Below, piece by piece: positions 45,539 through 53,175 of a DNA stretch of 64,000 nucleotides. The DNA is from VRUE01 sp036266075 (lineage in GTDB: Bacteria; Actinomycetota; Thermoleophilia; Solirubrobacterales; 70-9). Each line of letters begins with the position of its first letter. Position 1 is the first letter of the stretch. Where the stretch lies: positions 15,484-79,483 of the forward strand of contig DATANV010000030.1 in NCBI GenBank assembly GCA_036266075.1, read 5' to 3'. Position numbers and translations under genes: made by a program. The notes below the pieces were generated by a model that was given only the letters and a program-made list of their open reading frames with translations, was not told the origin of the DNA and made no database searches.

Positions 45539-45650
45539 AGGCCATCCCGGTAGGGGTGGAACGTCTTGTGCTTTTTCGCCCGAGCGCGGCAGCGAGAGAC
45601 GCCCCGCCCCCGGCGAAAAAGTTAAGTGGAACCCCTACCGGGATGGCCTC
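45538..45650. repeat. long interrupted palindrome, GGTAGGGGT family, copy 3
   Basis: Perfect 20-bp outer stem (45538-45557 with 45631-45650; GAGGCCATCCCGGTAGGGGT) and a perfect 10-bp inner stem CTTTTTCGCC/GGCGAAAAAG (45571-45580, 45612-45621). The segments between the stems do not pair: GGAACGTCTTGTG faces TTAAGTGGA. It starts at the stop codon of the PAP2 gene and lies between codirectional genes, so a bidirectional terminator role is not required. Confidence 0.9.
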
Positions 45651-45670
45651 TTCCTTTAGCCTCACATGCG

Positions 45671-46336
45671 ATGGAGTCTCAGGCCCCTCCCGGGGCTTCC
45701 AGTCAACACCGCAACGGCCGCCAGCCGCGCAACGGCCAGGAGCTTCGCGCCTACGCCCGCGAGCGGCTGATCGAGTCGCGCCTGACCCCGAACGCGATCT
45801 CGGTTGCCGGCCTGGTCGGCAACTTGATCGCCGCGGCGCTGGTCACCCAGCGGCTCTTCTTCCTCGCCGGCATCGCCTTCGTCCTCGGCTCAGTGATGGA
45901 CACGCTCGACGGGCGCTACTCGCGGATGTCGGGCAAGGGGACCCTGTTCGGCGCCTTCCTCGACTCGACCCTGGACCGGATCGAGGAGGGGATCGTGCTC
46001 GCCGCCGTCGCCGGCTACTTCGCCGCCACCGGCGACGATTTTGCCGCGGCGATGTGCGTCGTCGCCGTGCTCGGCTCGCTGATGGTCTCCTACACGCGGG
46101 CCCGCGCCGAGGCGCTGGGAGTCGAGTGCAAGGTCGGATTGGCGACGCGACCGGTGCGGGTAGTCATACTGTCCGTCGGCCTGATCTTCGCCAAGGGCGC
46201 CGGGCTCGGCGATTTCGAGCTGCTGGCGGCGGCGGTCTACCTGATCGCGGCGTTGACCATCGTCACCACGATCCAGCGCGTATGGCACGTCCGGAACGAG
46301 CTATCGAGAGACTCCCAGGGGCCGAACGCCCTGTAA
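45671..46336 (+). CDS. CDP-alcohol phosphatidyltransferase, PI(P)-synthase type
   Basis: 221 residues from ATG 45671. The CDP-OH-P signature DTLDGRYSRMSGKGTLFGAF followed by LDSTLDR preserves the DGxxxR...GxxxDxxxD metal residues (Ser replaces the usual Ala before Arg). Five to six membrane segments follow. It is next to ino1, and the actinobacterial pattern suggests phosphatidylinositol-phosphate synthase, making PI-P from CDP-DAG and inositol-3-phosphate. The start of the ORF further upstream reads through the palindrome and is not used. Confidence 0.88.
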   Translation: MESQAPPGASSQHRNGRQPRNGQELRAYARERLIESRLTPNAISVAGLVGNLIAAALVTQRLFFLAGIAFVLGSVMDTLDGRYSRMSGKGTLFGAFLDSTLDRIEEGIVLAAVAGYFAATGDDFAAAMCVVAVLGSLMVSYTRARAEALGVECKVGLATRPVRVVILSVGLIFAKGAGLGDFELLAAAVYLIAALTIVTTIQRVWHVRNELSRDSQGPNAL

Positions 46337-46397
46337 CCGGACGGGGTCGCGGGTTTGCTTTGCCAGTCAGTCAGATCGAGAGAGGACTTCGTACTTC

Positions 46398-47561
46398 ATG
46401 AGTGAGAGCAACGGAGCAAGCGGCGCCGACGGCGCCGGCCGCACGGACGACAAGGTTCGCGTCGCGATAGTCGGCGTCGGCAACTGCGCCAACTCCTTCA
46501 TCCAGGGCGTCCAGTACTACAAGGACGCCGACTCCGGGGAGGAAGTCCCCGGTCTGATGCACGTCGATCTCGGCGGCTACCACGTCCGCGACGTCGAGTT
46601 CGTCGCGGCCTTCGACATCGACTCCGAGAAGGTCGGCAAGGACCTCTCCGAGGCGATCTGGTCGGGTCAGAACGACACGATCAAGTTCGCTGACGTGCCG
46701 CATCTCGGCGTCAAGGTCGAGCGGGGGATGACCCACGACGGGCTAGGCAAGTACCTGAAAGAGAAGATCACCAAAGCGCCGGGGGAGACCGCCGACATCG
46801 TCGGCATCCTCAAGGAGACGAAGGCGGACGTGCTGGTCTGCTACCTGCCCGTCGGCTCCGAGGACGCGACCAAGTGGTACGTCGAGCAGGCGCTGGCCGC
46901 CGGCGTCGGCTTCGTCAACTGCCTGCCGGTCTTCATCGCCCGCGAGGACTACTGGGACAAGCGCTTCCGCGAGGCCGGCCTGCCGATCATCGGCGACGAC
47001 ATCAAGTCCCAGGTCGGTGCGACGATCGTCCACCGCCAGCTGGCGCGCCTCTTCCACGACCGCGGCGTGCGCTTGGAGCGCACCTCGCAGCTCAACGTCG
47101 GCGGCAACATGGACTTCTACAACATGCTTGAGCGCGAGCGGCTCGACTCGAAGAAGATCTCGAAGACCAACGCGGTGACCTCGATCATGGGCCACGAGCT
47201 ACCGGACGAGGACGTCCACGTCGGTCCCTCCGACTACGTCCCCTGGCTGACCGATCGCAAGTGGGCGCACATTCGCCTCGAGGGCAAATCATTCGGAGAC
47301 GTGCCGCTCAACCTCGAGCTGAAGCTCGAGGTCTGGGACTCGCCGAACTCGGCCGGCGTCGTCATCGACGCGGTGCGGATCATCAAGCTGGCGCTCAACA
47401 ACGGCATCGCCGGTCAGCTCGACGGACCCTCCAGCTACCTGATGAAGTCGCCGCACAGCCAGCGCCCCGACGACGAGGCGCGCGAGCTGACCGAGGAATT
47501 CATCGCCGCCAACGCGCGCGGCGAGGCTCCGGTCGAAGGCGCGGCGAAGGCTTCGTCCTGA
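46398..47561 (+). CDS. ino1: myo-inositol-1(3)-phosphate synthase
   Basis: 387 residues. NAD-binding VRVAIVGVGNCANSFIQGVQ, then the family blocks VLVCYLPVGSEDATKWY, VNCLPVFIARE, GDDIKSQVGATIVHRQLARL, TSQLNVGGNMDFYNML and LKLEVWDSPNSAGVVIDAVR. It converts glucose-6-phosphate to inositol phosphate. SD GAGAGGA upstream. Downstream is a gene that starts within 11 nt. Supplies the headgroup for the PI synthase next door. Confidence 0.96.
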   Translation: MSESNGASGADGAGRTDDKVRVAIVGVGNCANSFIQGVQYYKDADSGEEVPGLMHVDLGGYHVRDVEFVAAFDIDSEKVGKDLSEAIWSGQNDTIKFADVPHLGVKVERGMTHDGLGKYLKEKITKAPGETADIVGILKETKADVLVCYLPVGSEDATKWYVEQALAAGVGFVNCLPVFIAREDYWDKRFREAGLPIIGDDIKSQVGATIVHRQLARLFHDRGVRLERTSQLNVGGNMDFYNMLERERLDSKKISKTNAVTSIMGHELPDEDVHVGPSDYVPWLTDRKWAHIRLEGKSFGDVPLNLELKLEVWDSPNSAGVVIDAVRIIKLALNNGIAGQLDGPSSYLMKSPHSQRPDDEARELTEEFIAANARGEAPVEGAAKASS

Positions 47562-47571
47562 GCCGCCGGCT

Positions 47572-48849
47572 GTGCCCGGCGAGCCACTCTCGATAGCCCA
47601 GGTCGCGCCCCGCCGGCGCGGCGTGCGCGGCTCGGTCGACGAGTTCGCCCGCCGCCTCTCGGAGGAGCTGGAGCGGCGCGGCCACGAGGTGCGGCGGATC
47701 GCCACCGGCGACCCGGTCAAGCGGCTGCTGGCGAAGCACGAGTTCGACGTCGTCCACGTCCACGAGCCGTTCGCGCCGAGCATCTCCTCGGCGGCGCTGC
47801 GCCACTCCTACTCGCTCAACGTGGCGACCTTCCACCGGCCGCAGGAGCGGGTGCTCTCGACCCAGGTGGCGCGGCCGCTGGTCGAGGTCTTCTTCGGCCG
47901 TCTCGACGCGCGCACGGTGACGAGCCCGGCCACCGCCGAACTGCTGGAGCGCTACTTCCCCGGCCCCTACGAGTTGGTCGCACCGGGCGGCGAGGAGGGT
48001 GACTGGGGGCGGGTCGTGGCTGAGTTCGAAGCGATCTACCGTCGCGTCCTGGCCCGGCGACACGATCCCGACGGGGATCCCGCGGTGCGCGAGCGGATCG
48101 CCAAGCGACCGCTGATCGAGGTCGACCTGCACATGCACACCGACCACTCGCCAGACTGCGCGACGCCGGTCGAGGTGCTGCTCGAGACGGCGCGCGACCG
48201 CGGCCTGGGGGCGATCGCGATCACCGACCACAACGAGGTCTCCGGGGCGCTGGAGGCGCGGCGCATCGCCGAGCAGATGGGCGACATCAAGGTGATCGTC
48301 GCCGAGGAGGTGAAGACCGCCGAGCAGGGCGAGGTAATCGGTCTCTTCCTCGAGGAGAAGATTCCGCGCGGGATGACCATGACCGAGACGATCGCCGAGA
48401 TCCGCCGCCAGGGAGGGCTGGTCTACGTGCCGCACCCCTTCGACCGCTTCCACTCGGTGCCCGACTACGAGCACCTGCTCGACATCGTTGAGGAGATTGA
48501 CGTGCTCGAGGTCTTCAATCCGCGGGTCGCGCTTACCGCCTTCAACGAGGAGGCCGAGCGCTTCGCCCGCAAGTATCGGATTGTGCCCGGAGCGGGCTCC
48601 GACAGCCACGTCGCCCAGGGGCTGGGCAGCGTGCGGGTGCGGATCCACGATTTCGACGGGTCGGCCGAGTTCCTCGAGGCGATGCGCGACGCCGATATCA
48701 CCCGCAAGCACAAGAACCTGGTCTACGTGCAGGCGCTGAAGCTGCTGCAGACGACCGGTCGGCCGAAGGCCCCGAAACGCAGCGTCCCAGACGCGAAGCC
48801 GGTGCGCGGGGGACGGCCGCGCAAGCGCCGCTCGGCGAGCAAGAGCTGA
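47572..48849 (+). CDS. fusion of a glycosyltransferase-4 N-domain with a PHP phosphoesterase
   Basis: 425 residues. Residues ~1-150 match the N-terminal Rossmann half of PimA-like GT4 enzymes (SVDEFARRLSEELERRGHEV, FDVVHVHEPFAPSISSAALR, NVATFHRPQERVLS, TVTSPATAELLERYFPG) but the C-terminal nucleotide-sugar half is missing. Instead, from about 180 a complete PHP domain follows: DLHMHTDHSP (His187, His189), ITDHNEVSGA, VAEEVKT, VPHPFDR and GSDSHVAQGLG, all metal ligands of the TrpH/YciV type. A Lys/Arg-rich tail ends it. The combination is not one I know. Proximity to ino1 and the PI synthase suggests inositol-lipid chemistry or regulation. Confidence 0.85.
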   Translation: MPGEPLSIAQVAPRRRGVRGSVDEFARRLSEELERRGHEVRRIATGDPVKRLLAKHEFDVVHVHEPFAPSISSAALRHSYSLNVATFHRPQERVLSTQVARPLVEVFFGRLDARTVTSPATAELLERYFPGPYELVAPGGEEGDWGRVVAEFEAIYRRVLARRHDPDGDPAVRERIAKRPLIEVDLHMHTDHSPDCATPVEVLLETARDRGLGAIAITDHNEVSGALEARRIAEQMGDIKVIVAEEVKTAEQGEVIGLFLEEKIPRGMTMTETIAEIRRQGGLVYVPHPFDRFHSVPDYEHLLDIVEEIDVLEVFNPRVALTAFNEEAERFARKYRIVPGAGSDSHVAQGLGSVRVRIHDFDGSAEFLEAMRDADITRKHKNLVYVQALKLLQTTGRPKAPKRSVPDAKPVRGGRPRKRRSASKS

Positions 48850-49511
48850 TGCAGGCCGGTCAAGCGAAAGGAGCCGCGGCCGGTTCGTCAAAGAGATCGG
48901 CCAGCGTGCCGGCGACCGACGACGAGATCAGAGAGAAGTACCTCGAGCGAGCGATCCGCGAGCTCAACCAGCTGACCCACGAGCTGCAGGAGTGCCCGCA
49001 TTGCCCGCGCGGCAAACTGATGCCGGTGCTCGGCTCCGGCCACCCCCAGGCCGACGTCTTCATGGTCAAGCACGCGCCCGGGGTCGCCGAGATCGAAGAG
49101 GGCGTCGCCTTCTACGGGCGCGCCGGCAATGCGCTGATGAAAAGCTTCAAACGGCTGGGGATCGACCCCCTGGTCGTCTACGGCACGCTCTGCGTCAAGT
49201 GCCCGATCGCCGAGCCCGACCTGGCCGCCGAGGAGTGCCTGGCCCGCCTGGTCACCGAGCTGGCGATCGTCCAGCCGAAGATCGTCGTCGTGATGGGCGA
49301 GCCGGCGCTGCGCGTCCTCAACGGCCTCGAAATGCCGCTCTCGCGGACGATCGAGCCGCGCGAGGGCGAGGTCCAGGCCTTTACGCCGACGATCGACGCT
49401 CTCTACACGCCGGACATCGACGAGGCGCTTGACGAAGAGAACGCCAAGCAGCGCTTTTGGCGCGCCTTCAAGATGCTCGGTCAGTGGTACGAGGATCTGC
49501 CGCCGTACTAA
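48849..49511 (+). CDS. uracil-DNA glycosylase-superfamily protein (family 4/5-like)
   Basis: 220 residues, TGATG overlap with the fusion gene. Iron-sulfur-type cysteines appear as ECPHCPRGKL (Cys49, Cys52), then a UDG-like block ADVFMVKHAPGVAEIEEGVA, FYGRAGNALMKSFKRLGID, VYGTLCVKCPIAEPD, and a terminal KIVVVMGEPALRVLNG. The usual GEAPG is VKHAPG and the usual NxxKCRPP is LCVKCPIAEP, so activity may be altered. The C-terminal ~50 residues are acidic and Trp/Tyr-rich. Could be a DNA-repair enzyme with narrowed specificity. Confidence 0.75.
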   Translation: MQAGQAKGAAAGSSKRSASVPATDDEIREKYLERAIRELNQLTHELQECPHCPRGKLMPVLGSGHPQADVFMVKHAPGVAEIEEGVAFYGRAGNALMKSFKRLGIDPLVVYGTLCVKCPIAEPDLAAEECLARLVTELAIVQPKIVVVMGEPALRVLNGLEMPLSRTIEPREGEVQAFTPTIDALYTPDIDEALDEENAKQRFWRAFKMLGQWYEDLPPY

Positions 49512-49522
49512 GGGTGGTGGTG

Positions 49523-49649
49523 GGGGAAGGGCAAGGGTGTCCCTCCCGCTTGCTGGGATTTTCGCCTCTGACTCGCCGGCCTTCCGAGATTGCGGTCGGT
49601 GCGAAAATCAGGACGCCGCTGCGCGGGAGGGACACCCTTGCCCTTCCTC
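49523..49649. repeat. long interrupted palindrome, GTGTCCCTCCCGC family
   Basis: Perfect 25-bp outer stem (49525-49549 with 49623-49647; GGAAGGGCAAGGGTGTCCCT then CCCGC). An inner ATTTTCGC/GCGAAAAT stem follows, with a GCTGGG/GGCGTCCT mismatch zone between. Loop text GCCGGCC-TCCGAG is shared with copy 4 at 57346. It lies between convergent genes. Confidence 0.85.
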
Positions 49650-49671
49650 ACGAGCCGCATTGGCTCGACGG

Positions 49672-50451
49672 TCAGCCCGAAGCGGCGGCCGAGGCCAGCG
49701 AGGTCATCGCCTCGGTGGTAGCTGAGGCGAGGCCGCGGACGACGATGGTGTCGAGGGCGGTGTAGGCGGCTAGGGACTTTTGGGCGGTGTCGGGGTCTGG
49801 GGCGGCTGCGCCTACGGTGCCCTCGGGCTCGCCTAGGCGAGCGAAGTGGTTGCGGTAGCCATCGTGGAGGTCACGGTAGAAGGACTCCTCCTTGGCGAGG
49901 CGATCTGCGGCGTCGGGGCCGACGGCGGTGCGGACGTAGCCGAAGATCGGTGGCGCTTCGCGGCCGGCTTCTTCGGCGCCGGCCTCGACCTGAAGGCGGG
50001 CGCGGGCGGCGAACTGGGGAGTCATCCAGTTGAAAAAGACCCCGTCGAACTGGGCGCCGGCGAGGGCGCACATCTTCGGGCCCATCGCGGCGAGGACGAG
50101 GCGGACGTTGGGGAGGCGTTCGCGCAGCTCGGGCAGCGACTCGCGCATCCGGGTCAGCGGCTTCTCCGAGAAGCCGGCGCCGACGCCGAGCCAGAGATGC
50201 GCCGGGTCGAGGCCGGTGCGCTCGAGGTCGGCGGCGATCTGCTCGGGCGGCGTGCGGTCGAGGGCGATCACCGCTACGCCGAGGTCGAGTTTGGGAGCCG
50301 CCGCCGCGAACTCAGCCAGCGTGTCGAGGCCCTTGGCGCCCGGGTGGTCATTGGACCACATCGAGTCGTAGCCGAGCTCGGCGCAGCGAGCGGCGAGCGG
50401 CTGCGCAACATCGGGGTCGAGCCCGGCCGCGACGCCGAAGCCACGCGGCAT
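49672..50451 (-). CDS. LLM-class F420-dependent oxidoreductase (putative)
   Basis: 259 residues from ATG 50451, which overlaps the methyltransferase stop (TGATG). Luciferase-like TIM-barrel pattern: GFGVAAGLDPDVAQPLAARC, GYDSMWSNDHPGAKGLDTL, LDLGVAVIALDRTPPEQIAA, LWLGVGAGFSEKPLTRMRES, RLVLAAMGPKM. The family uses F420 or FMN; the substrate is unknown. Ends in a Ser/Ala-rich tail (ASATTEAMTSLASAAAS). No F420-synthesis gene in the window. Confidence 0.8.
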   Translation of the reverse strand: MPRGFGVAAGLDPDVAQPLAARCAELGYDSMWSNDHPGAKGLDTLAEFAAAAPKLDLGVAVIALDRTPPEQIAADLERTGLDPAHLWLGVGAGFSEKPLTRMRESLPELRERLPNVRLVLAAMGPKMCALAGAQFDGVFFNWMTPQFAARARLQVEAGAEEAGREAPPIFGYVRTAVGPDAADRLAKEESFYRDLHDGYRNHFARLGEPEGTVGAAAPDPDTAQKSLAAYTALDTIVVRGLASATTEAMTSLASAAASG

Positions 50452-51800
50452 CAGGCCCCGACCTTCTCGAGCAGGGCGACGCACTCGACGTGGGGCGTCT
50501 GGGGGAACATGTCGACCGGCTTCACGCGGGTCAACTTATAGCCAGCCTCGACCATCTGGGCGGCGTTCGGGGCGAGCGTCGTCGGGTTGCAGGAGACGTA
50601 GACGATCCGCTTCGCCTCGCACTCCAGCAGCCGCCGCACGATCTTCTGCGAGAGGCCCGGGCGGGGGGGGTCGACAAGGACGACGTCGGGCTTGCCAGCC
50701 TGCTCGATCAGGGGACGCACGCCGGTGCGGGCGCTGCCCGCGAAGAAGCGGGCGTTCTCGATTCCGTTGCGCTCGGCGTTGCGCTCGGCGTCGGCGATTG
50801 CCTCGGGGACGATCTCCAAACCCCAGACCTCGCCCGCCTGTCGCGCCATCGTCAGGCCGATCGTGCCGATGCCGCAGTAGAGGTCGAAGACACGCTCGCT
50901 GCCGCTCAGGCCGGCGAACTCCCTGGCGACGCCGTAGAGGCGCTCGGCCATCTCGGTATTGGTCTGGAAGAAGGCGTTGTGGGACATCTCGAAGCGCAGG
51001 CCGCAGAGCTCCTCGCGCAGCCACTCCTCGCCGAGCACGCCTGTTGGCCCGTCGCTCGAGCCCGATCCGGGGTCGACGACGGTGTGCAGGTCGACCGGCG
51101 GCTTGGGTAAGCGGGCCGGTGTCGTGACGAGGCGGGTTTGGAGCTGGTCGGTGCGGCGTCCCTCACGCACCACCAGGTTGCAGAGGACGCCGCTGCCGCC
51201 GGCACGGTCGTAGGGGGCGACGGCTTCCTCCCGTGCCCACTCGCGCACCGCGTTGCGGGCGGCGTTGCCGCGCTCGGAGGCGAGCAGGCAGTCCTCGACG
51301 CCGACGATCAGGTCCCAGCGGCCGGGGGCGTGGAAGCCAAGCACGGTCTCCTCGCTGCTGAGGCCCCAGGAGTATTCGAGCTTGTTGCGGTAGCGCCACT
51401 GTTCGAGGGCGGGTTCGATCGGTTCCAGCTCGAAGTCATCGAGGCCGCCGATCCGCCGCAGCGCCTCGTCGACCTGGGCGCGCTTGTGGACGAGCTGCTG
51501 CTCGTAAGCGAGGCCTTGCCAGGGCGCTCCCGGACAGGGCTCGCCTTCGTGCAGGCAGCGGTTGGCGACGCGGTCGGCGCCGCCGCGCAGCAGCTCGACC
51601 GCGCGTGCCTCGGCGAAGCGGCTCTTGGCCTTGGTCACCTCGGCCCGCACGCGGTCGCCCGGCAGGCCGCCGGCGACGAAGACCACGTAGCCCTCGTGGC
51701 GGGCGACGCCGCGGCCGCCGTGGGCGAGCGAGTCGACCTCGACCTCGAGCTGCTCGCCCCGCCGCGGCCGGGTCGCCGTCTTGCCGGCCGCCGCGGTCAC
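50451..51800 (-). CDS. rlmD: TrmA/RlmD-family rRNA (uracil-C5)-methyltransferase
   Basis: 449 residues, GTG at 51800. N-terminal TRAM domain (LEVEVDSLAHGGRGVARHEG), an iron-sulfur-type Cys pattern that looks reduced (CLHEGEPCPGA), SAM-binding DLYCGIGTIGLTMA, and the catalytic Cys in VYVSCNPTTLAPNA. The protein methylates a uridine in 23S rRNA (1939- or 747-type). Which position is not decidable here; the symbol is a family-level label. Coupled to the F420-type gene by overlap and abutting the basic-protein gene upstream. Confidence 0.85.
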   Translation of the reverse strand: MTAAAGKTATRPRRGEQLEVEVDSLAHGGRGVARHEGYVVFVAGGLPGDRVRAEVTKAKSRFAEARAVELLRGGADRVANRCLHEGEPCPGAPWQGLAYEQQLVHKRAQVDEALRRIGGLDDFELEPIEPALEQWRYRNKLEYSWGLSSEETVLGFHAPGRWDLIVGVEDCLLASERGNAARNAVREWAREEAVAPYDRAGGSGVLCNLVVREGRRTDQLQTRLVTTPARLPKPPVDLHTVVDPGSGSSDGPTGVLGEEWLREELCGLRFEMSHNAFFQTNTEMAERLYGVAREFAGLSGSERVFDLYCGIGTIGLTMARQAGEVWGLEIVPEAIADAERNAERNGIENARFFAGSARTGVRPLIEQAGKPDVVLVDPPRPGLSQKIVRRLLECEAKRIVYVSCNPTTLAPNAAQMVEAGYKLTRVKPVDMFPQTPHVECVALLEKVGA

Positions 51801-52241
51801 CTAGCCGAGTTTTTTGCGGGCCCGTCGCGCCGCCTGGGTCGCCTGTTTGCGCACGGGGGCGGTTCGTCCCTCGACCTCGCGCCGCGCCTGTTTGACCAGC
51901 CGTTCCAGCTCCTTCAGCAGGCCGTCGGTCTGCCGCCGGCCCTTCTTGAGCAGGTCGCTGACCATCTTTTCGGCGTCGCCGCGCGTCATCCGCCCGCGTT
52001 TGACGGCGTCGTCGACGACCTCCTGCAGGCGGTCGCGGCTGAGCGTGACGCTGTGCTCGAGGCTCTCGCGAAAGTGCTCGACGCTCTTGTCCAGGCCGGT
52101 AACGCGAGAGTTGCCGCGCGTCGACGTTTTTTTGGCACTTTTCGCTTTCGTTTTTTTCGCCGGTTTGCGAGCGGAGGTTTTTTTGGCACCGGCTTTCGTT
52201 TTTTTCGATGCTTTGCCGGGCGCCTGTTTTTTCGCGGCCAT
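51801..52241 (-). CDS. small basic protein with Lys/Ala-rich histone-H1-like N-terminus
   Basis: 146 residues. The first ~45 residues are Lys/Ala/Ser/Thr repeats (KKTKAGAKKTSARKPAKKTK) like H1-type nucleoid proteins; the rest is a long amphipathic helix with heptads (DRLQEVVDDAVKRGRMTRGD, LLKELERLVKQARREVEGRT), as in phasin or HU-accessory proteins. A DNA-binding or granule-associated role is inferred only. Several A-tracts (A6-A8) encode Lys pairs in this GC-rich context. The stop abuts the RlmD-type gene without a gap. Confidence 0.75.
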   Translation of the reverse strand: MAAKKQAPGKASKKTKAGAKKTSARKPAKKTKAKSAKKTSTRGNSRVTGLDKSVEHFRESLEHSVTLSRDRLQEVVDDAVKRGRMTRGDAEKMVSDLLKKGRRQTDGLLKELERLVKQARREVEGRTAPVRKQATQAARRARKKLG

Positions 52242-52283
52242 GCCTTCGAGCCTCCTGTCGCTACTTGGCTGATGTCTGGACGG

Positions 52284-52328
52284 CGAAACTGCGTTCGGCG
52301 TCGCTATTCGACGGCAAATGCAGTTTCG
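52284..52328. terminator. 9-bp hairpin between EEP gene and basic-protein gene
   Basis: CGAAACTGC (52284-52292) and GCAGTTTCG (52320-52328) pair exactly, with an inner GTCG/CGAC pair. It follows the EEP gene stop on the minus strand; U-tract absent. Confidence 0.4.
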
Positions 52329-52338
52329 TTGCTGCTGA

Positions 52339-53175
52339 CTATCTCACTACCTTGGGATTGGGGTGGGCGAAACATGCCTCGACCGGGGCGTGATCGGAGA
52401 GGCGCAGGGCTAGCCCTGCGCTCTGTACCTCGCGCCGGTCGGCTGGCCAGGGCCGCGGCGGCTCGACGACATCCAGCCCGCGGACGAGCAGGTGGTCGAT
52501 TGCGTCCGGGCCGGTCGTCGGCGAGTCGAGGCCGAAGCGCGCGGCCAGCTCGGCGAAGACCTCGGGATCCTCGACGGGGCGCAGGTTGAGGTCGCCGCCG
52601 AAGAGCAGTGGCGCGTCGCCGGCCCACTCGCTGGCCGCCGCGGCCGCGCGCAGGACGTCCTCGGCCGCCATCACCGGGCGGTCGTTGGTGGCGTGCAGGT
52701 TGGCGACGCAGAGGCCGCTCGCGGTGCGGATGAAGGCCATCGCCCGGCGCTCGGGGCGGCCGCTGTGGATCGTCAGCCCGCGCCGCTCGACGATCCCGCC
52801 GAGGCTGCTGCCGCGAACCAGCGTCAGGTTCGAACCGCCCTCGCCGGAGGCGATCAGGTCGGGGTTGCGGCGGGCGACGAAGGCGCGCAGGGGGGCGAGC
52901 GAGTTGCGCGAGGTGAGGGCCAGATGCGGTTCGGCATCGCAGGCGCGGGCGAGCGGCTGCGCGTAGCGCGCCGGGCACTCCTGCAACAGCGCCACGTCCC
53001 ACTCGGCCCCGGCGAGCAGCCCGGCGAACTCGCCCAGTAGATCGCGGTTGACCTGCAGGTGGGTGGCGTTGCGCTCGCTGCGGCCCAAGAGCCGCGAGCG
53101 CCAGGTGAAGAGCGCCGGGTCCGGCGGGAAGTCACGGCCGTGGAAGAGGTTCCAGGCGAGGGCGGTGAAGCGCAC
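52339..53175 (-). CDS. endonuclease/exonuclease/phosphatase-family protein (cytoplasmic)
   Basis: 278 residues from GTG 53175. EEP motifs in order: FTALAWNLFHGRDFPPDP, VALLQECPARYA (metal Glu), CVANLHATNDRP, LLFGGDLNLRPV, IDHLLVRGLD and RLSDHAPVEACFA (terminal His). No signal peptide. Such stand-alone EEP proteins are Mg-dependent phosphodiesterases; the substrate is unknown. The start overlaps the argF start on the opposite strand by about 11 bp, so a shared bidirectional promoter must lie inside one of the genes. Confidence 0.85.
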   Translation of the reverse strand: MRFTALAWNLFHGRDFPPDPALFTWRSRLLGRSERNATHLQVNRDLLGEFAGLLAGAEWDVALLQECPARYAQPLARACDAEPHLALTSRNSLAPLRAFVARRNPDLIASGEGGSNLTLVRGSSLGGIVERRGLTIHSGRPERRAMAFIRTASGLCVANLHATNDRPVMAAEDVLRAAAAASEWAGDAPLLFGGDLNLRPVEDPEVFAELAARFGLDSPTTGPDAIDHLLVRGLDVVEPPRPWPADRREVQSAGLALRLSDHAPVEACFAHPNPKVVR

